From: Aquiluna sp.
GTDB lineage: Bacteria; Actinomycetota; Actinomycetes; Actinomycetales; Microbacteriaceae
NCBI GenBank assembly: GCA_028822985.1
Contig: JAPKCK010000009.1
Coordinates: forward strand, 1 to 59,857
Direction: 5' to 3'
Length of the DNA stretch: 59,857 bases
Below the pieces are notes generated by a model. The model saw nothing but the letters and a program-made list of their open reading frames with translations, had not been told where the DNA came from and searched no databases. A program made the position numbers and the translations under genes. This document shows, one piece after another, positions 9,204 through 17,608 of the stretch (positions are counted from its first letter, which is position 1; the number at the start of each line of letters is the position of its first letter).

Positions 9204-9998
9204 CTAAGCAAGCTGGCGAATTGGGATGACCAGTGGGGTCTTACCAACCGGATCATCGATCACGCGAGCCAAAATCCTAAAGGCGTCAGCCAGGTTGTTT
9301 GGGGTTATGACTTCGTGTGGGGTGCCCTGTGCCACTATTGAGCCGTCTTTGAGGATAACGATGTGATCTGCAAATCGGGCCGCAAGATTTAGGTCGTGAA
9401 TCACCGCGACGATTGTCATCCCGCGTTCGCGCTTCAGGGAAGACAAGAGGTTCATAACTTGCAGCTGGTGACTGTAGTCAAGAGAGTTAGTGGGTTCATC
9501 TAGCAACAGCACCGCAGGGTTTTTCACCAGCGCCGCAGCTATCACGGCGCATTGACGGTAACCCGAGGAAAGCTCGCCCACTTTTTTATCTCCGACTCCA
9601 GAAAGCGACGTACGCTCCAGTAGGGTTTCGATTTCTTCCTTGAGCCTGGGGGATACTCTGGAAATTTGGCGGGCTGCCATTGCCGATCTGGCCACCAGAT
9701 CAAAAACGGATTCCTGGTTTCTGGCTGCTGGGATTGCGGCAAGAAACCCAATGCTTTGGTTTATCTCGGCTTTGGTGAGTGAAGTGATTGAGATGCCGTC
9801 CAATAGCACGGCTCCGCTCGCCGCCGGGATTTTTCGCGCTAAAGCCTTCAGCAGCGAGGTCTTACCGGCACCATTTGGCCCAATAATCGCCGTGACAGAA
9901 CCCTGACTGATTTCTAGGTCGAGGTTTCGAATTACCTGGTCGGCGGAGTATCCAGCGCTAAGTGCCTGCGCGGCCAACTTGGACTCTGGTTGATACAT
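9204..9998 (-). CDS. FecE/BtuD-type ABC transporter ATP-binding protein
   Basis: A 264-residue ATPase of the iron-siderophore/heme/cobalamin importer class. Walker A GPNGAGKTS, signature LSSGYRQ, Walker B LLLDEPTNSLD and the H-loop VIHDLNLAARFADH are all intact. The class normally sits with FecCD-type permeases and a binding protein, but none is present on either side, so this copy is an orphan that must partner with proteins encoded elsewhere or is a remnant. Iron is a reasonable guess from the class only. Confidence 0.85.
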   Translation of the reverse strand: MYQPESKLAAQALSAGYSADQVIRNLDLEISQGSVTAIIGPNGAGKTSLLKALARKIPAASGAVLLDGISITSLTKAEINQSIGFLAAIPAARNQESVFDLVARSAMAARQISRVSPRLKEEIETLLERTSLSGVGDKKVGELSSGYRQCAVIAAALVKNPAVLLLDEPTNSLDYSHQLQVMNLLSSLKRERGMTIVAVIHDLNLAARFADHIVILKDGSIVAQGTPHEVITPNNLADAFRILARVIDDPVGKTPLVIPIRQLA

Positions 9999-10126
9999 CT
10001 CTAAAGCTTAGTTTTTGTGGAACCATTCGGTCGCACCTGGTGGCTTCACCGCGTCACAATTTTCCTATGAAGTTCAACTTCAGCTGCAATAAAAGAGTGC
10101 CTCCCGCAAATAAGAAGCTAGAAAAT

Positions 10127-11017
10127 CTACTCGTGGAGCTTGGGCTCTAAGGGTATGACCGGTTCAGTCTTTGTTGGCCACTCAACAATAAGCATTGCGG
10201 CTAGCATCACCGATCCACCGAGGACCATCGCAGCCGTCAGTGGTTCTTGACCAAGCCCAACCGCCAATATGGCCGTGAAAATAACTTCGCTGGTAATCAG
10301 CAATGCCACTCGAGCGGGGTCGATCAGGGTCTGGGCCCAGGTCTGAACCCAAAACGCGATCACAGTGGACAGGAGAGCTGTGAAAAGGACCGCGAACCAA
10401 ACTTCCCAATTGGGTGGAGGCTGGTAGCCGTCGACAAGCGCAAAGCCCCAACAGACAATTGCTGCGAAGCTGATTTGAATCATGGCGATTCGGTATGAGT
10501 TTCTTCCATGCCCGAATTTGCCAAGCAGCAAAATGTGAATAGCGAAAAAGACTGCGCAAATCACCAGCCAGATTTGCCCAAGCTGAAATTCGATGTTGGT
10601 GGCCGCACCTGAGAAGACAGCGAGTCCCACTACTGCCAGCAGGATTCCGACAATCACTCGGATCGGGAAGCGCTTGCGCGTGAAAACCCAGGCAATGATC
10701 GGCGTGAATACGACATACAGCCCGGTGAGAAAACCGCTTGTGGCGGCAGTTGTGAGGCTTAGGCCAATGGTCTGAGTTATAAAACCAAGGGCTAGGACGA
10801 TCCCAATAAGCGAGCCAAACTTCAGGTCACCAGGCTTCATGCTGAGTGAAAGTCTTGGTCTTAGGACAATCATTGCAAGAGCGGCAATCGAAAATCTTGT
10901 TGCCAGAAAATCCATGTATGGCTGTTGCTCGATGGCGTCCTTCATTAGAACAAAGGCCGCGCCCCAGACAAAACCAACGCCCAGCAGGGCTATAACGGCG
11001 AGGCGAGTTTTAGGCAC
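10127..11017 (-). CDS. EamA/DMT-family transporter
   Basis: A 296-residue membrane protein with about ten helices in two repeated EamA halves (first half begins VGFVWGAAFVLMKDA, second near ICAVFFAIHILLLG). Members of the drug/metabolite transporter superfamily usually export amino acids or metabolites; the substrate is unknown. The GTG start lies nine bases after the stop of the SDR/DUF2867 gene, so the two are probably cotranscribed. Confidence 0.85.
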   Translation of the reverse strand: MPKTRLAVIALLGVGFVWGAAFVLMKDAIEQQPYMDFLATRFSIAALAMIVLRPRLSLSMKPGDLKFGSLIGIVLALGFITQTIGLSLTTAATSGFLTGLYVVFTPIIAWVFTRKRFPIRVIVGILLAVVGLAVFSGAATNIEFQLGQIWLVICAVFFAIHILLLGKFGHGRNSYRIAMIQISFAAIVCWGFALVDGYQPPPNWEVWFAVLFTALLSTVIAFWVQTWAQTLIDPARVALLITSEVIFTAILAVGLGQEPLTAAMVLGGSVMLAAMLIVEWPTKTEPVIPLEPKLHE

Positions 11018-11026
11018 CCGTGAATC

Positions 11027-12553
11027 CTAGCTGCTGACGGGCTTTCTGCTCCTGCCACCACTTAGCTTCTTCGCCATGGAGGGGAACACAATTCCGTGCA
11101 TAAACGAAACTAGCCACCAGTAGGCGTGTCCGGCAAGACCGTGCGGGTGATAGTAGGCCTTTTGAACGAGCAGGGTTGTGCCGTCTTCGAGAGCGGAGAC
11201 TTCAAATTCCAACCATGCAAGTCCCGGCATCTTCATTTCCGCTCGAAGCCGAAGCAGGTGTTGTCTATCGATTCTTTCAACTCTCCAGAAATCAAGAGCT
11301 TCGCCCTCCATAAGAGTTTTTGGGTCGCGACGGCCCCGACGAAGACCAACTCCGCCAACCACCAGATCCATTAGCCCACGTAGCTCCCAGGCCCAGGTGG
11401 CAGTTGAATATCCGTTCTTCCCGCCGATTGATTCGACACGACTCCAAACTTTGCTTACCGAATCAGTGGATACAAATTCGCGATGATCGACGTACAGTGA
11501 CCCGCCCGCCCAGCTTGGGTCGGTCGAAAGCGGTTCTGAGGGGGTGCCCGGAAAAGACGCATTGCTCCATCTGGTTTCCACCTCAAGATCTTTTACTCGA
11601 GTTAGCGCTAGGCCAACAGCGCTTTTGAAGTCAGTCATGCCTCCCACGGCCTCGGGGATCAATTCCCTGATGCTGTTGTCTCTGGCAACCACATCGTGCT
11701 TTAGGGATGCCACCAAGCGCTTGGCAAGGGTTACTGGAACCGGGGTGACAAGCCCGACCCAACCCGATGCAAGCCTTGGGGTTAGAACCGGAAGCGGAAT
11801 GATTATTCTCCTGCGTAATCCAGCCACTTGGGCGTAGAGCTGCATCATCTCCAGGTAGGTGAAAATTTCTGGACCACCGATGTCGAAGTCCTTGTTCATT
11901 TTTTTATCGAGGGTCGCGGAGCCCACCAGATATCTCAGGACATCCCGGATAGCTATCGGCTGGATTTTATTTAGGAGCCATTTCGGAGTGACCATGAACG
12001 GCAAGCGCTCGGTTAGGTGCCTAAGCATTTCAAAAGAGGCGGACCCGGAACCTATGACCACTCCGGCTCGAAGCTCGATTGTAGGGACTCCAGACCCGCG
12101 GAGGATTTCACCGGTTTCCTCCCGGGCGGACATGTGCGGTGAAAGCTCGAAGTCATTTGAAATCATTCCACCCAGGTAAATAATTCTGGAGACATTTTTT
12201 TCTTTGGCCACCCTGCCAAAAACCTCAGCTAGCTGTCGCTCCATGAGTTCGAAGTCTTTGTCGACCATGAGCGCGTGCAGCAAGTAATAGGCAAGATCGA
12301 CACCATCTAGAGCCTGAGCCAGCACCGCTGGGTCGGTGGCATCGCCTACTACAACCTCGACATTTTTTTGCCAGGGGTAATCAGTGATGCGTTGGGGGTC
12401 GCGGACTAGTACGCGAATTTTATAATCGTGGCTCAGTAGCTCACGAATCAAGCGGCCGCCGATATAGCCTGTGGCACCGGTAACAAGTACCTTGGCCGGC
12501 TTCCCATTTTTATTCTTGAGGGTTGCAAGATCTGAGGTTACGGTTTCTATCAT
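11027..12553 (-). CDS. SDR-family NAD(P)-binding protein with DUF2867 domain
   Basis: A 508-residue two-domain protein. Residues ~18-300 form an atypical SDR/NmrA-like Rossmann domain (GATGYIGGRL near residue 25, YLLHALM, IYLGGM). Residues ~350-500 are a DUF2867 region, a START/polyketide-cyclase-like fold with RLRAEMKMPGLAWLEFEV. The fusion is widespread in actinobacteria and some proteobacteria; the reaction is not established. The ATG is at 12553. It follows pstB in the same direction with a 34-base gap. Confidence 0.85.
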   Translation of the reverse strand: MIETVTSDLATLKNKNGKPAKVLVTGATGYIGGRLIRELLSHDYKIRVLVRDPQRITDYPWQKNVEVVVGDATDPAVLAQALDGVDLAYYLLHALMVDKDFELMERQLAEVFGRVAKEKNVSRIIYLGGMISNDFELSPHMSAREETGEILRGSGVPTIELRAGVVIGSGSASFEMLRHLTERLPFMVTPKWLLNKIQPIAIRDVLRYLVGSATLDKKMNKDFDIGGPEIFTYLEMMQLYAQVAGLRRRIIIPLPVLTPRLASGWVGLVTPVPVTLAKRLVASLKHDVVARDNSIRELIPEAVGGMTDFKSAVGLALTRVKDLEVETRWSNASFPGTPSEPLSTDPSWAGGSLYVDHREFVSTDSVSKVWSRVESIGGKNGYSTATWAWELRGLMDLVVGGVGLRRGRRDPKTLMEGEALDFWRVERIDRQHLLRLRAEMKMPGLAWLEFEVSALEDGTTLLVQKAYYHPHGLAGHAYWWLVSFMHGIVFPSMAKKLSGGRSRKPVSS

Positions 12554-12587
12554 TAAAACAACAACCTACTACCGACCGGTTTTGTTT

Positions 12588-13367
12588 CTAACCGAAGCGA
12601 CCAGAAACGTAATCTTCGGTTTGCTGTTCGGTCGGGTTGGAGAAAACCTTTTCGGTTTTGTCGTATTCGATTAGCTTGCCGGGCAAGCCGCTCCCCGCAA
12701 TGTTGAAAAACGCGGTCATGTCGGAAATTCTTGAGGCCTGCTGCATATTGTGAGTAACAATTACAACGGTGAAGTGTTCTTTTAGTTCTACCGCAAGGTC
12801 TTCAATCGCCGCTGTTGAAATTGGGTCAAGTGCGGAGGTCGGCTCGTCCATCAAAATAACGTCAGGTTCCACCGCGATTGCCCTCGCGATGCAAAGACGC
12901 TGCTGCTGACCACCAGAAAGCCCAGAGCCTGGTTTTTCTAAGCGGTCCTTGACCTCATTCCAAAGGTTTGCGCCCACAAGCGCTTTTTCGGTAATTTCCT
13001 CTGCTTCGGCTTTTGACATCCTGGAATTATTTAGCTTGTACCCGGAAAGTACATTGTCTTTGATCGACATGGTTGGGAATGGGTTTGGTCGCTGGAAAAC
13101 CATTCCGACTTGCCTGCGCACTCGAACTGGATCAACATCTGGTCCGTAGACATCTTCGCCATCCATTAGTAGTTGGCCTTCAACCCTTGCGCCGGGGATA
13201 ACCTCGTGCATGCGGTTCAGGGTTCTAATAAGCGTTGACTTCCCGCAACCGGAAGGACCGATAAAGGCGGTGATCGCCTTGGGCTCAATCACCATGCTCA
13301 CGTCCTCAACAGCCAAGAAGGCTTTGTAATAGACATCCAGCGACTTCAGTTCAATGCGTTTTGACAT
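12588..13367 (-). CDS. pstB: Phosphate ABC transporter ATP-binding protein PstB
   Basis: The ATPase subunit of the high-affinity Pst phosphate importer, 259 residues. Walker [10 protein letters not shown], the family-specific [18 protein letters not shown]-loop region, signature [14 protein letters not shown], Walker [14 protein letters not shown] and H-loop VTHNMQQA are present. It is the last gene of the pstS-pstC-pstA-pstB order, three bases after pstA. Expression probably follows RegX3 through the box before pstS. Confidence 0.97.
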   Translation of the reverse strand: MSKRIELKSLDVYYKAFLAVEDVSMVIEPKAITAFIGPSGCGKSTLIRTLNRMHEVIPGARVEGQLLMDGEDVYGPDVDPVRVRRQVGMVFQRPNPFPTMSIKDNVLSGYKLNNSRMSKAEAEEITEKALVGANLWNEVKDRLEKPGSGLSGGQQQRLCIARAIAVEPDVILMDEPTSALDPISTAAIEDLAVELKEHFTVVIVTHNMQQASRISDMTAFFNIAGSGLPGKLIEYDKTEKVFSNPTEQQTEDYVSGRFG

Positions 13368-13370
13368 TTT

Positions 13371-14435
13371 TTATCCCTTCGGAGAAAAGTACTTACTTAT
13401 TAGACGGGCAACGAGATTTAGGACCATGACAATGAGCATCAATGTGAGAGCACCAGCCCATGCCCTATCCAAATAGGCCTGCATATCCACACCTTGGTTT
13501 GCGTAAGAGGTGTAGACAAACACAGGAAGCGTCATCATGCGCTCATCTAGTGGGTTGTAATTCATGGAAGCTGTAAATCCCGCGATCAGCAATAGCGGAG
13601 CGGTCTCTCCGATTACTCGCGCGATAGCTATCATGATGCCGGTTGCAATACCGGCTAGCGATGTTGGTAGCACAACTTTAAGCACCGTTAGCCACTTTGG
13701 AACTCCGAGCGCATAGGCTGCCTCGCGAAGCTCGTTCGGAACGATCTTTAGCATTTCCTCGGTAGCTCTTATGACAACCGGAATCATCAGGAGGCTGAGA
13801 GCGATCGCGCCGCCGAGTCCCATTCTGACTCCAGGTCCAAAGAAGATTACAAAAAGCGCATAAGCAAAAAGCCCAGCCACAATCGAAGGAACTCCGGTCA
13901 TGACATCTACGAAGAAGGTCACCAATCGAGCGACTGTCCCGCGGCCATATTCCACCAGGTAGATAGCGGCCATGATTCCAATGGGGACTGAGATAAGGGT
14001 TGCTATTCCGGTGATCTCGACTGTCCCGATGATTGCGTGCAGTGCCCCGCCGCCTTCACCGACAACATTTCGCATTGAGAAGGTAAAGAATTCAGCGTCA
14101 AACCTAGCCACTCCCTTGGTCACAACCGTGTAGGCGAGCGATAAAAGTGGGATCAGTGCAAGCGAGAAAGCAGTGGAAACCATGATTGTCACCAGACGAT
14201 CGGTTGCCTTTCTGACCCCCTCGATAACCCGCGAAATTACATAGAGAGCAAGCGTGAAGCTAAGAAGTCCAAAAACTGCGACTGGGATAAAATTAATTTC
14301 GGCACTGTCGCTGTCCGAGGCAAGCAGTACCTGTAGTCCAAATGAAGCCAAGAAAAAGCTGACCAGCAATGTCGGGGACAGCCACTTCGGCAAGTCTTGC
14401 GTTCCTCGGAAACTTGAATTTAGCTGGGTTGTCAT
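13371..14435 (-). CDS. pstA: Phosphate ABC transporter permease PstA
   Basis: An integral membrane permease of 354 residues. An N-terminal extension with three hydrophobic segments precedes the MetI-type permease domain, whose EAA-like loop (EAAYALGVPKWLTVLKVVLP) contacts PstB. It pairs with PstC to form the channel. Its ATG overlaps the stop codon of pstC (TAATG), indicating coupled translation. It is longer than the ~280-300 residues of many PstA proteins because of the N-terminal helices, as in other actinobacteria. Confidence 0.95.
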   Translation of the reverse strand: MTTQLNSSFRGTQDLPKWLSPTLLVSFFLASFGLQVLLASDSDSAEINFIPVAVFGLLSFTLALYVISRVIEGVRKATDRLVTIMVSTAFSLALIPLLSLAYTVVTKGVARFDAEFFTFSMRNVVGEGGGALHAIIGTVEITGIATLISVPIGIMAAIYLVEYGRGTVARLVTFFVDVMTGVPSIVAGLFAYALFVIFFGPGVRMGLGGAIALSLLMIPVVIRATEEMLKIVPNELREAAYALGVPKWLTVLKVVLPTSLAGIATGIMIAIARVIGETAPLLLIAGFTASMNYNPLDERMMTLPVFVYTSYANQGVDMQAYLDRAWAGALTLMLIVMVLNLVARLISKYFSPKG

Positions 14436-15361
14436 TAGTTGGCCCCCGAGAATTCTGCTCTACGGCTTATGACCCAGCGGGCAATCATGTTGACAACCAT
14501 GGTGATCGCGAACAGAACCAGCCCGGTGGCAATCAAAAGGTTCGTGTAGTTGCCGCCGGCTTCTGGAAACTGTAGGGCTATGTTTGCGGCGATCGTGTTG
14601 GAGTTTGTTGAGGTCAAAACTGCGAAGGAGACAACGGCCGCAGGCGAGAGAACCATAGCCACAGCCATGGTTTCACCAAGTGCCCGGCCTAGGCCGAGCA
14701 TGGCGGCTGAGATGATTCCGGGTCGACCAAATGGCAGCACTGCCATTTTGATCATTTCCCATCTGGTTGCTCCAAGAGCAAGAGCAGCTTCCTCGTGGAG
14801 CCTGGGGGTCTGCAAGAAGATTTCGCGAATAAGCGCCGCCATGATCGGCAGCACCATGATTGCCAAGACGATACCCACCGTCAGCATCGTTCTTCCAGTG
14901 GCGGAGACTTGCCCAGCAAATATCGGGATCCAGCCCAAGTTTTCATTTAGCCAATTGAAAGTGGGGCTTAGAAATGGCGCCAGCACCAAGATTCCCCAAA
15001 GGCCATAAACCACCGAGGGAATCGCCGCCAAGAGGTCTACTGCATAACCGAGCACCTGAGCAAATTTGCGGTTAGCGAAGTGTGAAATATAAAGTGCGAT
15101 GCCAATCGCCAAGGGAGTAGCGATCGCCAACCCAATAACTGAGGCATAGACCGTTCCAAAAACAAACGGTAGAACGTAGCTGAAGAAACCCTCGGAGGCT
15201 GCATCGATCGGCGGTCCGGTAAAAGCTGGAACTGACTGCGCGAACAGGAATGCTGCGACAGTGGCAAGGGTTGCAAGGATGCTGACACCTGCGAAAAAAG
15301 CTAGGTTCGCAAACACGACATCGCCGAGGCGTCGAACTGCCTTCGGCTTAGTGTCGGTCAT
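14435..15361 (-). CDS. pstC: Phosphate ABC transporter permease PstC
   Basis: A 308-residue membrane permease with six helices and the MetI fold. The EAA loop EAALALGATRWEMIKMAVLP and the PSVVYGLWGI segment identify PstC. It lies 91 bases after pstS, separated from it by a strong hairpin, so it is probably made at a lower level than PstS through partial readthrough. The stop codon overlaps the start of pstA. Confidence 0.96.
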   Translation of the reverse strand: MTDTKPKAVRRLGDVVFANLAFFAGVSILATLATVAAFLFAQSVPAFTGPPIDAASEGFFSYVLPFVFGTVYASVIGLAIATPLAIGIALYISHFANRKFAQVLGYAVDLLAAIPSVVYGLWGILVLAPFLSPTFNWLNENLGWIPIFAGQVSATGRTMLTVGIVLAIMVLPIMAALIREIFLQTPRLHEEAALALGATRWEMIKMAVLPFGRPGIISAAMLGLGRALGETMAVAMVLSPAAVVSFAVLTSTNSNTIAANIALQFPEAGGNYTNLLIATGLVLFAITMVVNMIARWVISRRAEFSGAN

Positions 15362-15389
15362 TATTTCCTTTACTTATTTGTATGAGTAC

Positions 15390-15433
15390 CAAGTTAGTAA
15401 ATAAAACCCGGCCTAGGAGACCTAGGCCGGGTT
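15390..15433 (-). terminator. Terminator/attenuator between pstS and pstC
   Basis: A perfect 13-bp stem (AACCCGGCCTAGG with its complement) around a three-base AGA loop, followed on the minus strand by TTTTATTTACTAACTT. It sits just after the pstS stop and before pstC, a position that lets abundant pstS mRNA end while some transcripts continue. Confidence 0.85.
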
Positions 15434-15452
15434 CTATTAACCTAATGTTCAG

Positions 15453-16562
15453 TTACTTGATTGCGTCAATGATGGCCTGTGCCTTTGCACGGAGACCAGC
15501 AGAGATTGGTGCATTCCCAGCTGACGCTGCAGCTGCATTCTGTCCATCTTCTGAAACTAGGAATGATGCCCAGGCGCGAACCAGCTCTGCCTGTGCGTCA
15601 TCCGCGTAGTCGTTGCAACCCATTAGGTAGCTAACCAACACGATTGGGTAAGCACCTGATGCTGTGGTGTTGCGGTCAATCTTGGTTGCCAAGTCGTATG
15701 ACTCGCGTCCATCGACGAGTGGAGATGCGTCAACCACTGCAGCAGCGGCTTCGGCTGAGTATGAAACATAGTCAGTTCCTACCTTTACGGCTACGGTTCC
15801 AAGGTCACCGGCGCGTGATGCGTCTGCATAACCGATTGTTCCGTTACCACCGGTAACAGCGGAAACAACTCCCGAGGTACCCTGTGCGCCCTCGCCACCG
15901 TACTCAACTGGCCATGCTTCAATTGCGCCCACGGTCCAGACGTTCTCCGCAACCTTTGCTAGGTAGTCAGTGAAGTTCTTCGAGGTACCTGACTCGTCAG
16001 AGCGGTGAACCGCTGTGATCTGTAGTTCAGGGAGAGCTACACCTGGGTTTGCAGCGGCGATTGCTGAATCGTTCCACATTGTAATTTCGCCAGCGAAAAT
16101 TCCAGCGACAGTTGCGCCTTCCATGTTCAGGCTGGAGATGCCATCAAGGTTGAAGATAACTGCGATTGGAGAAATCCAGATTGGGAACTCCCAGGGCATT
16201 GTTCCGGCCTCACAGCTTGGGAAAGCCTCAAGTAGTTCTTCGTCTTTCCAGTACGAGTCAGAACCGGTGAAGGAGGTTGCACCCTCCATGAACTGAGCGC
16301 GACCGGTACCAGAACCGGTTGGGTCATAGTTCACGGTCACACCTGGGTTTGCAATCTGGAAAGCGGCAATCCACGCTTCTTGACCAGCGGCCATTGAAGA
16401 GGCGCCAGAACCGTTTAGGGTTCCGGTTAGCTCCACAACTGTTTCGGTTGATCCGGCCGCAGCGCTCGTTGGGGTCTCTACGACCGCTTCGTTAGCTGCA
16501 CAGCCCGCTAGCACCAGGGTGCTGGCAGCAGCCAGGGCACCAAGCTTGAGAATGTTGTTCAT
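15453..16562 (-). CDS. pstS: Phosphate-binding lipoprotein PstS
   Basis: The extracellular phosphate receptor of the Pst system, 369 residues. A signal peptide with lipobox LAGC (near residue 21) predicts membrane anchoring. The mature protein has the type 2 binding-protein motifs GSGASSMAAGQ, DPTGSGTGR and HRSDESGTSKNF that ligate phosphate. A PHO-type direct repeat lies 65 bases upstream of the ATG. It is first in the pstSCAB order. Confidence 0.97.
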   Translation of the reverse strand: MNNILKLGALAAASTLVLAGCAANEAVVETPTSAAAGSTETVVELTGTLNGSGASSMAAGQEAWIAAFQIANPGVTVNYDPTGSGTGRAQFMEGATSFTGSDSYWKDEELLEAFPSCEAGTMPWEFPIWISPIAVIFNLDGISSLNMEGATVAGIFAGEITMWNDSAIAAANPGVALPELQITAVHRSDESGTSKNFTDYLAKVAENVWTVGAIEAWPVEYGGEGAQGTSGVVSAVTGGNGTIGYADASRAGDLGTVAVKVGTDYVSYSAEAAAAVVDASPLVDGRESYDLATKIDRNTTASGAYPIVLVSYLMGCNDYADDAQAELVRAWASFLVSEDGQNAAAASAGNAPISAGLRAKAQAIIDAIK

Positions 16563-16626
16563 GTATTACCTCTCCTTATGGGTTTTGTTAGGCGAGAGCC
16601 AAGTTAGAAAGGCAATGCAAACTTGG

Positions 16627-16644
16627 CTTGTAAACCAAGTAAAC
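16627..16644 (-). promoter_or_regulatory. PHO box (RegX3/PhoP-type direct repeat) before pstS
   Basis: On the minus strand GTTTACTTG-GTTTACAAG forms a nine-base direct repeat of the GTT(T/C)AC type bound by actinobacterial PhoP/RegX3 regulators. It lies 65 bases upstream of pstS. The same half-site, GTTTACTTG, is found upstream of senX3 at 25033-25047. Confidence 0.75.
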
Positions 16645-16654
16645 AGCTGATGAA

Positions 16655-17608
16655 TTACGCGCTAAGTTTTGCCGCTGACAATACGGATTCCAGGTAGATG
16701 CGCTCGTAGGCGATGATTTTTGGCCTAGTACCCGTGGTGACGCGCAGCACGAAAAACTCCCCCGGCGACAAGGTTTTTTCGGCGGCCAGCGTCGGTGCGA
16801 CATCTTCGATTGCATATTTGGAAAAAGTCTCGATGATTGTCGGAAGTGCTGGACGATGAGAGCAGATCAGGGCATTTTTGGTCTGACCAAAGGTGTCATC
16901 GATGACGTTCTTGGTTTTTCTCGGACCGCGCTCGTTCGCAAGCTCAGTTAGTTGGGACCGCTCAATCAGGGTTCGCTTTGTTTTTTTGGAATACGGGGAA
17001 ACGGTCTGCTGGCATCTAGTCCAGGGGCTTGTGACCAATCGCTTTGGGCCGTATGCATCCAGCAGGTTTACCAACCGTTTTGCCTGCTGACGTCCCTCTG
17101 GCAGTAACGGCCTCTTTGCCTCCTCGCCGGCCCATGAAGCCCTCGGCGTTGCTGAGGTGTGGCGAAGAATTATCAGACCTCTAGTTTCAAGCTCACCCTG
17201 ATCGTAAAATTTAAGGGCTCTTGTCAGTAGCTCCCGGTCGTGGTCGTAGGTGAGTTGCTCCATGGCTTTTTTTGCTGTGACCCACTCGACTTTTTCTATT
17301 TCCTCGTTTGGTGCGAACTTCGATTTTGCAATTGCGCTGTCTTTGACCTTGGAAACCCAGTAGTGAACTTCTTTGGTTTCGCCCGAGGCCAGTTCGTAAT
17401 CGATAACTGCAAGTTTTCGACCGAGCCTGATCCTGATTCCAGCCTCTTCCTCAACTTCTCTGACGGCGGTTTCTGGGAGGAGCTCTCCAGGGTCAACCTT
17501 TCCCTTGGGGAAAGTCCAATCCTTATGCTTGGTTCGGTAAACCATGGCCAGTTCCATCTCGCCCTTTGACATCCTCCAGCACACCGCACCGGCTGCATAG
17601 ATGGTCAT
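16655..17608 (-). CDS. Nudix hydrolase/histidine phosphatase fusion (MutT1-like)
   Basis: A 317-residue two-domain protein. The N-terminal Nudix domain has the box GKVDPGELLPETAVREVEEE (residues ~36-60) with REVEEEAG intact. The C-terminal domain is a histidine phosphatase starting LIILRHTSA, with a second conserved His in ICSHRPALP. The layout matches mycobacterial MutT1, which hydrolyses 8-oxo-dGTP and diadenosine polyphosphates. In mycobacteria mutT1 also lies beside ppk. Its ATG overlaps the ppk stop (TAATG). Confidence 0.88.
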   Translation of the reverse strand: MTIYAAGAVCWRMSKGEMELAMVYRTKHKDWTFPKGKVDPGELLPETAVREVEEEAGIRIRLGRKLAVIDYELASGETKEVHYWVSKVKDSAIAKSKFAPNEEIEKVEWVTAKKAMEQLTYDHDRELLTRALKFYDQGELETRGLIILRHTSATPRASWAGEEAKRPLLPEGRQQAKRLVNLLDAYGPKRLVTSPWTRCQQTVSPYSKKTKRTLIERSQLTELANERGPRKTKNVIDDTFGQTKNALICSHRPALPTIIETFSKYAIEDVAPTLAAEKTLSPGEFFVLRVTTGTRPKIIAYERIYLESVLSAAKLSA

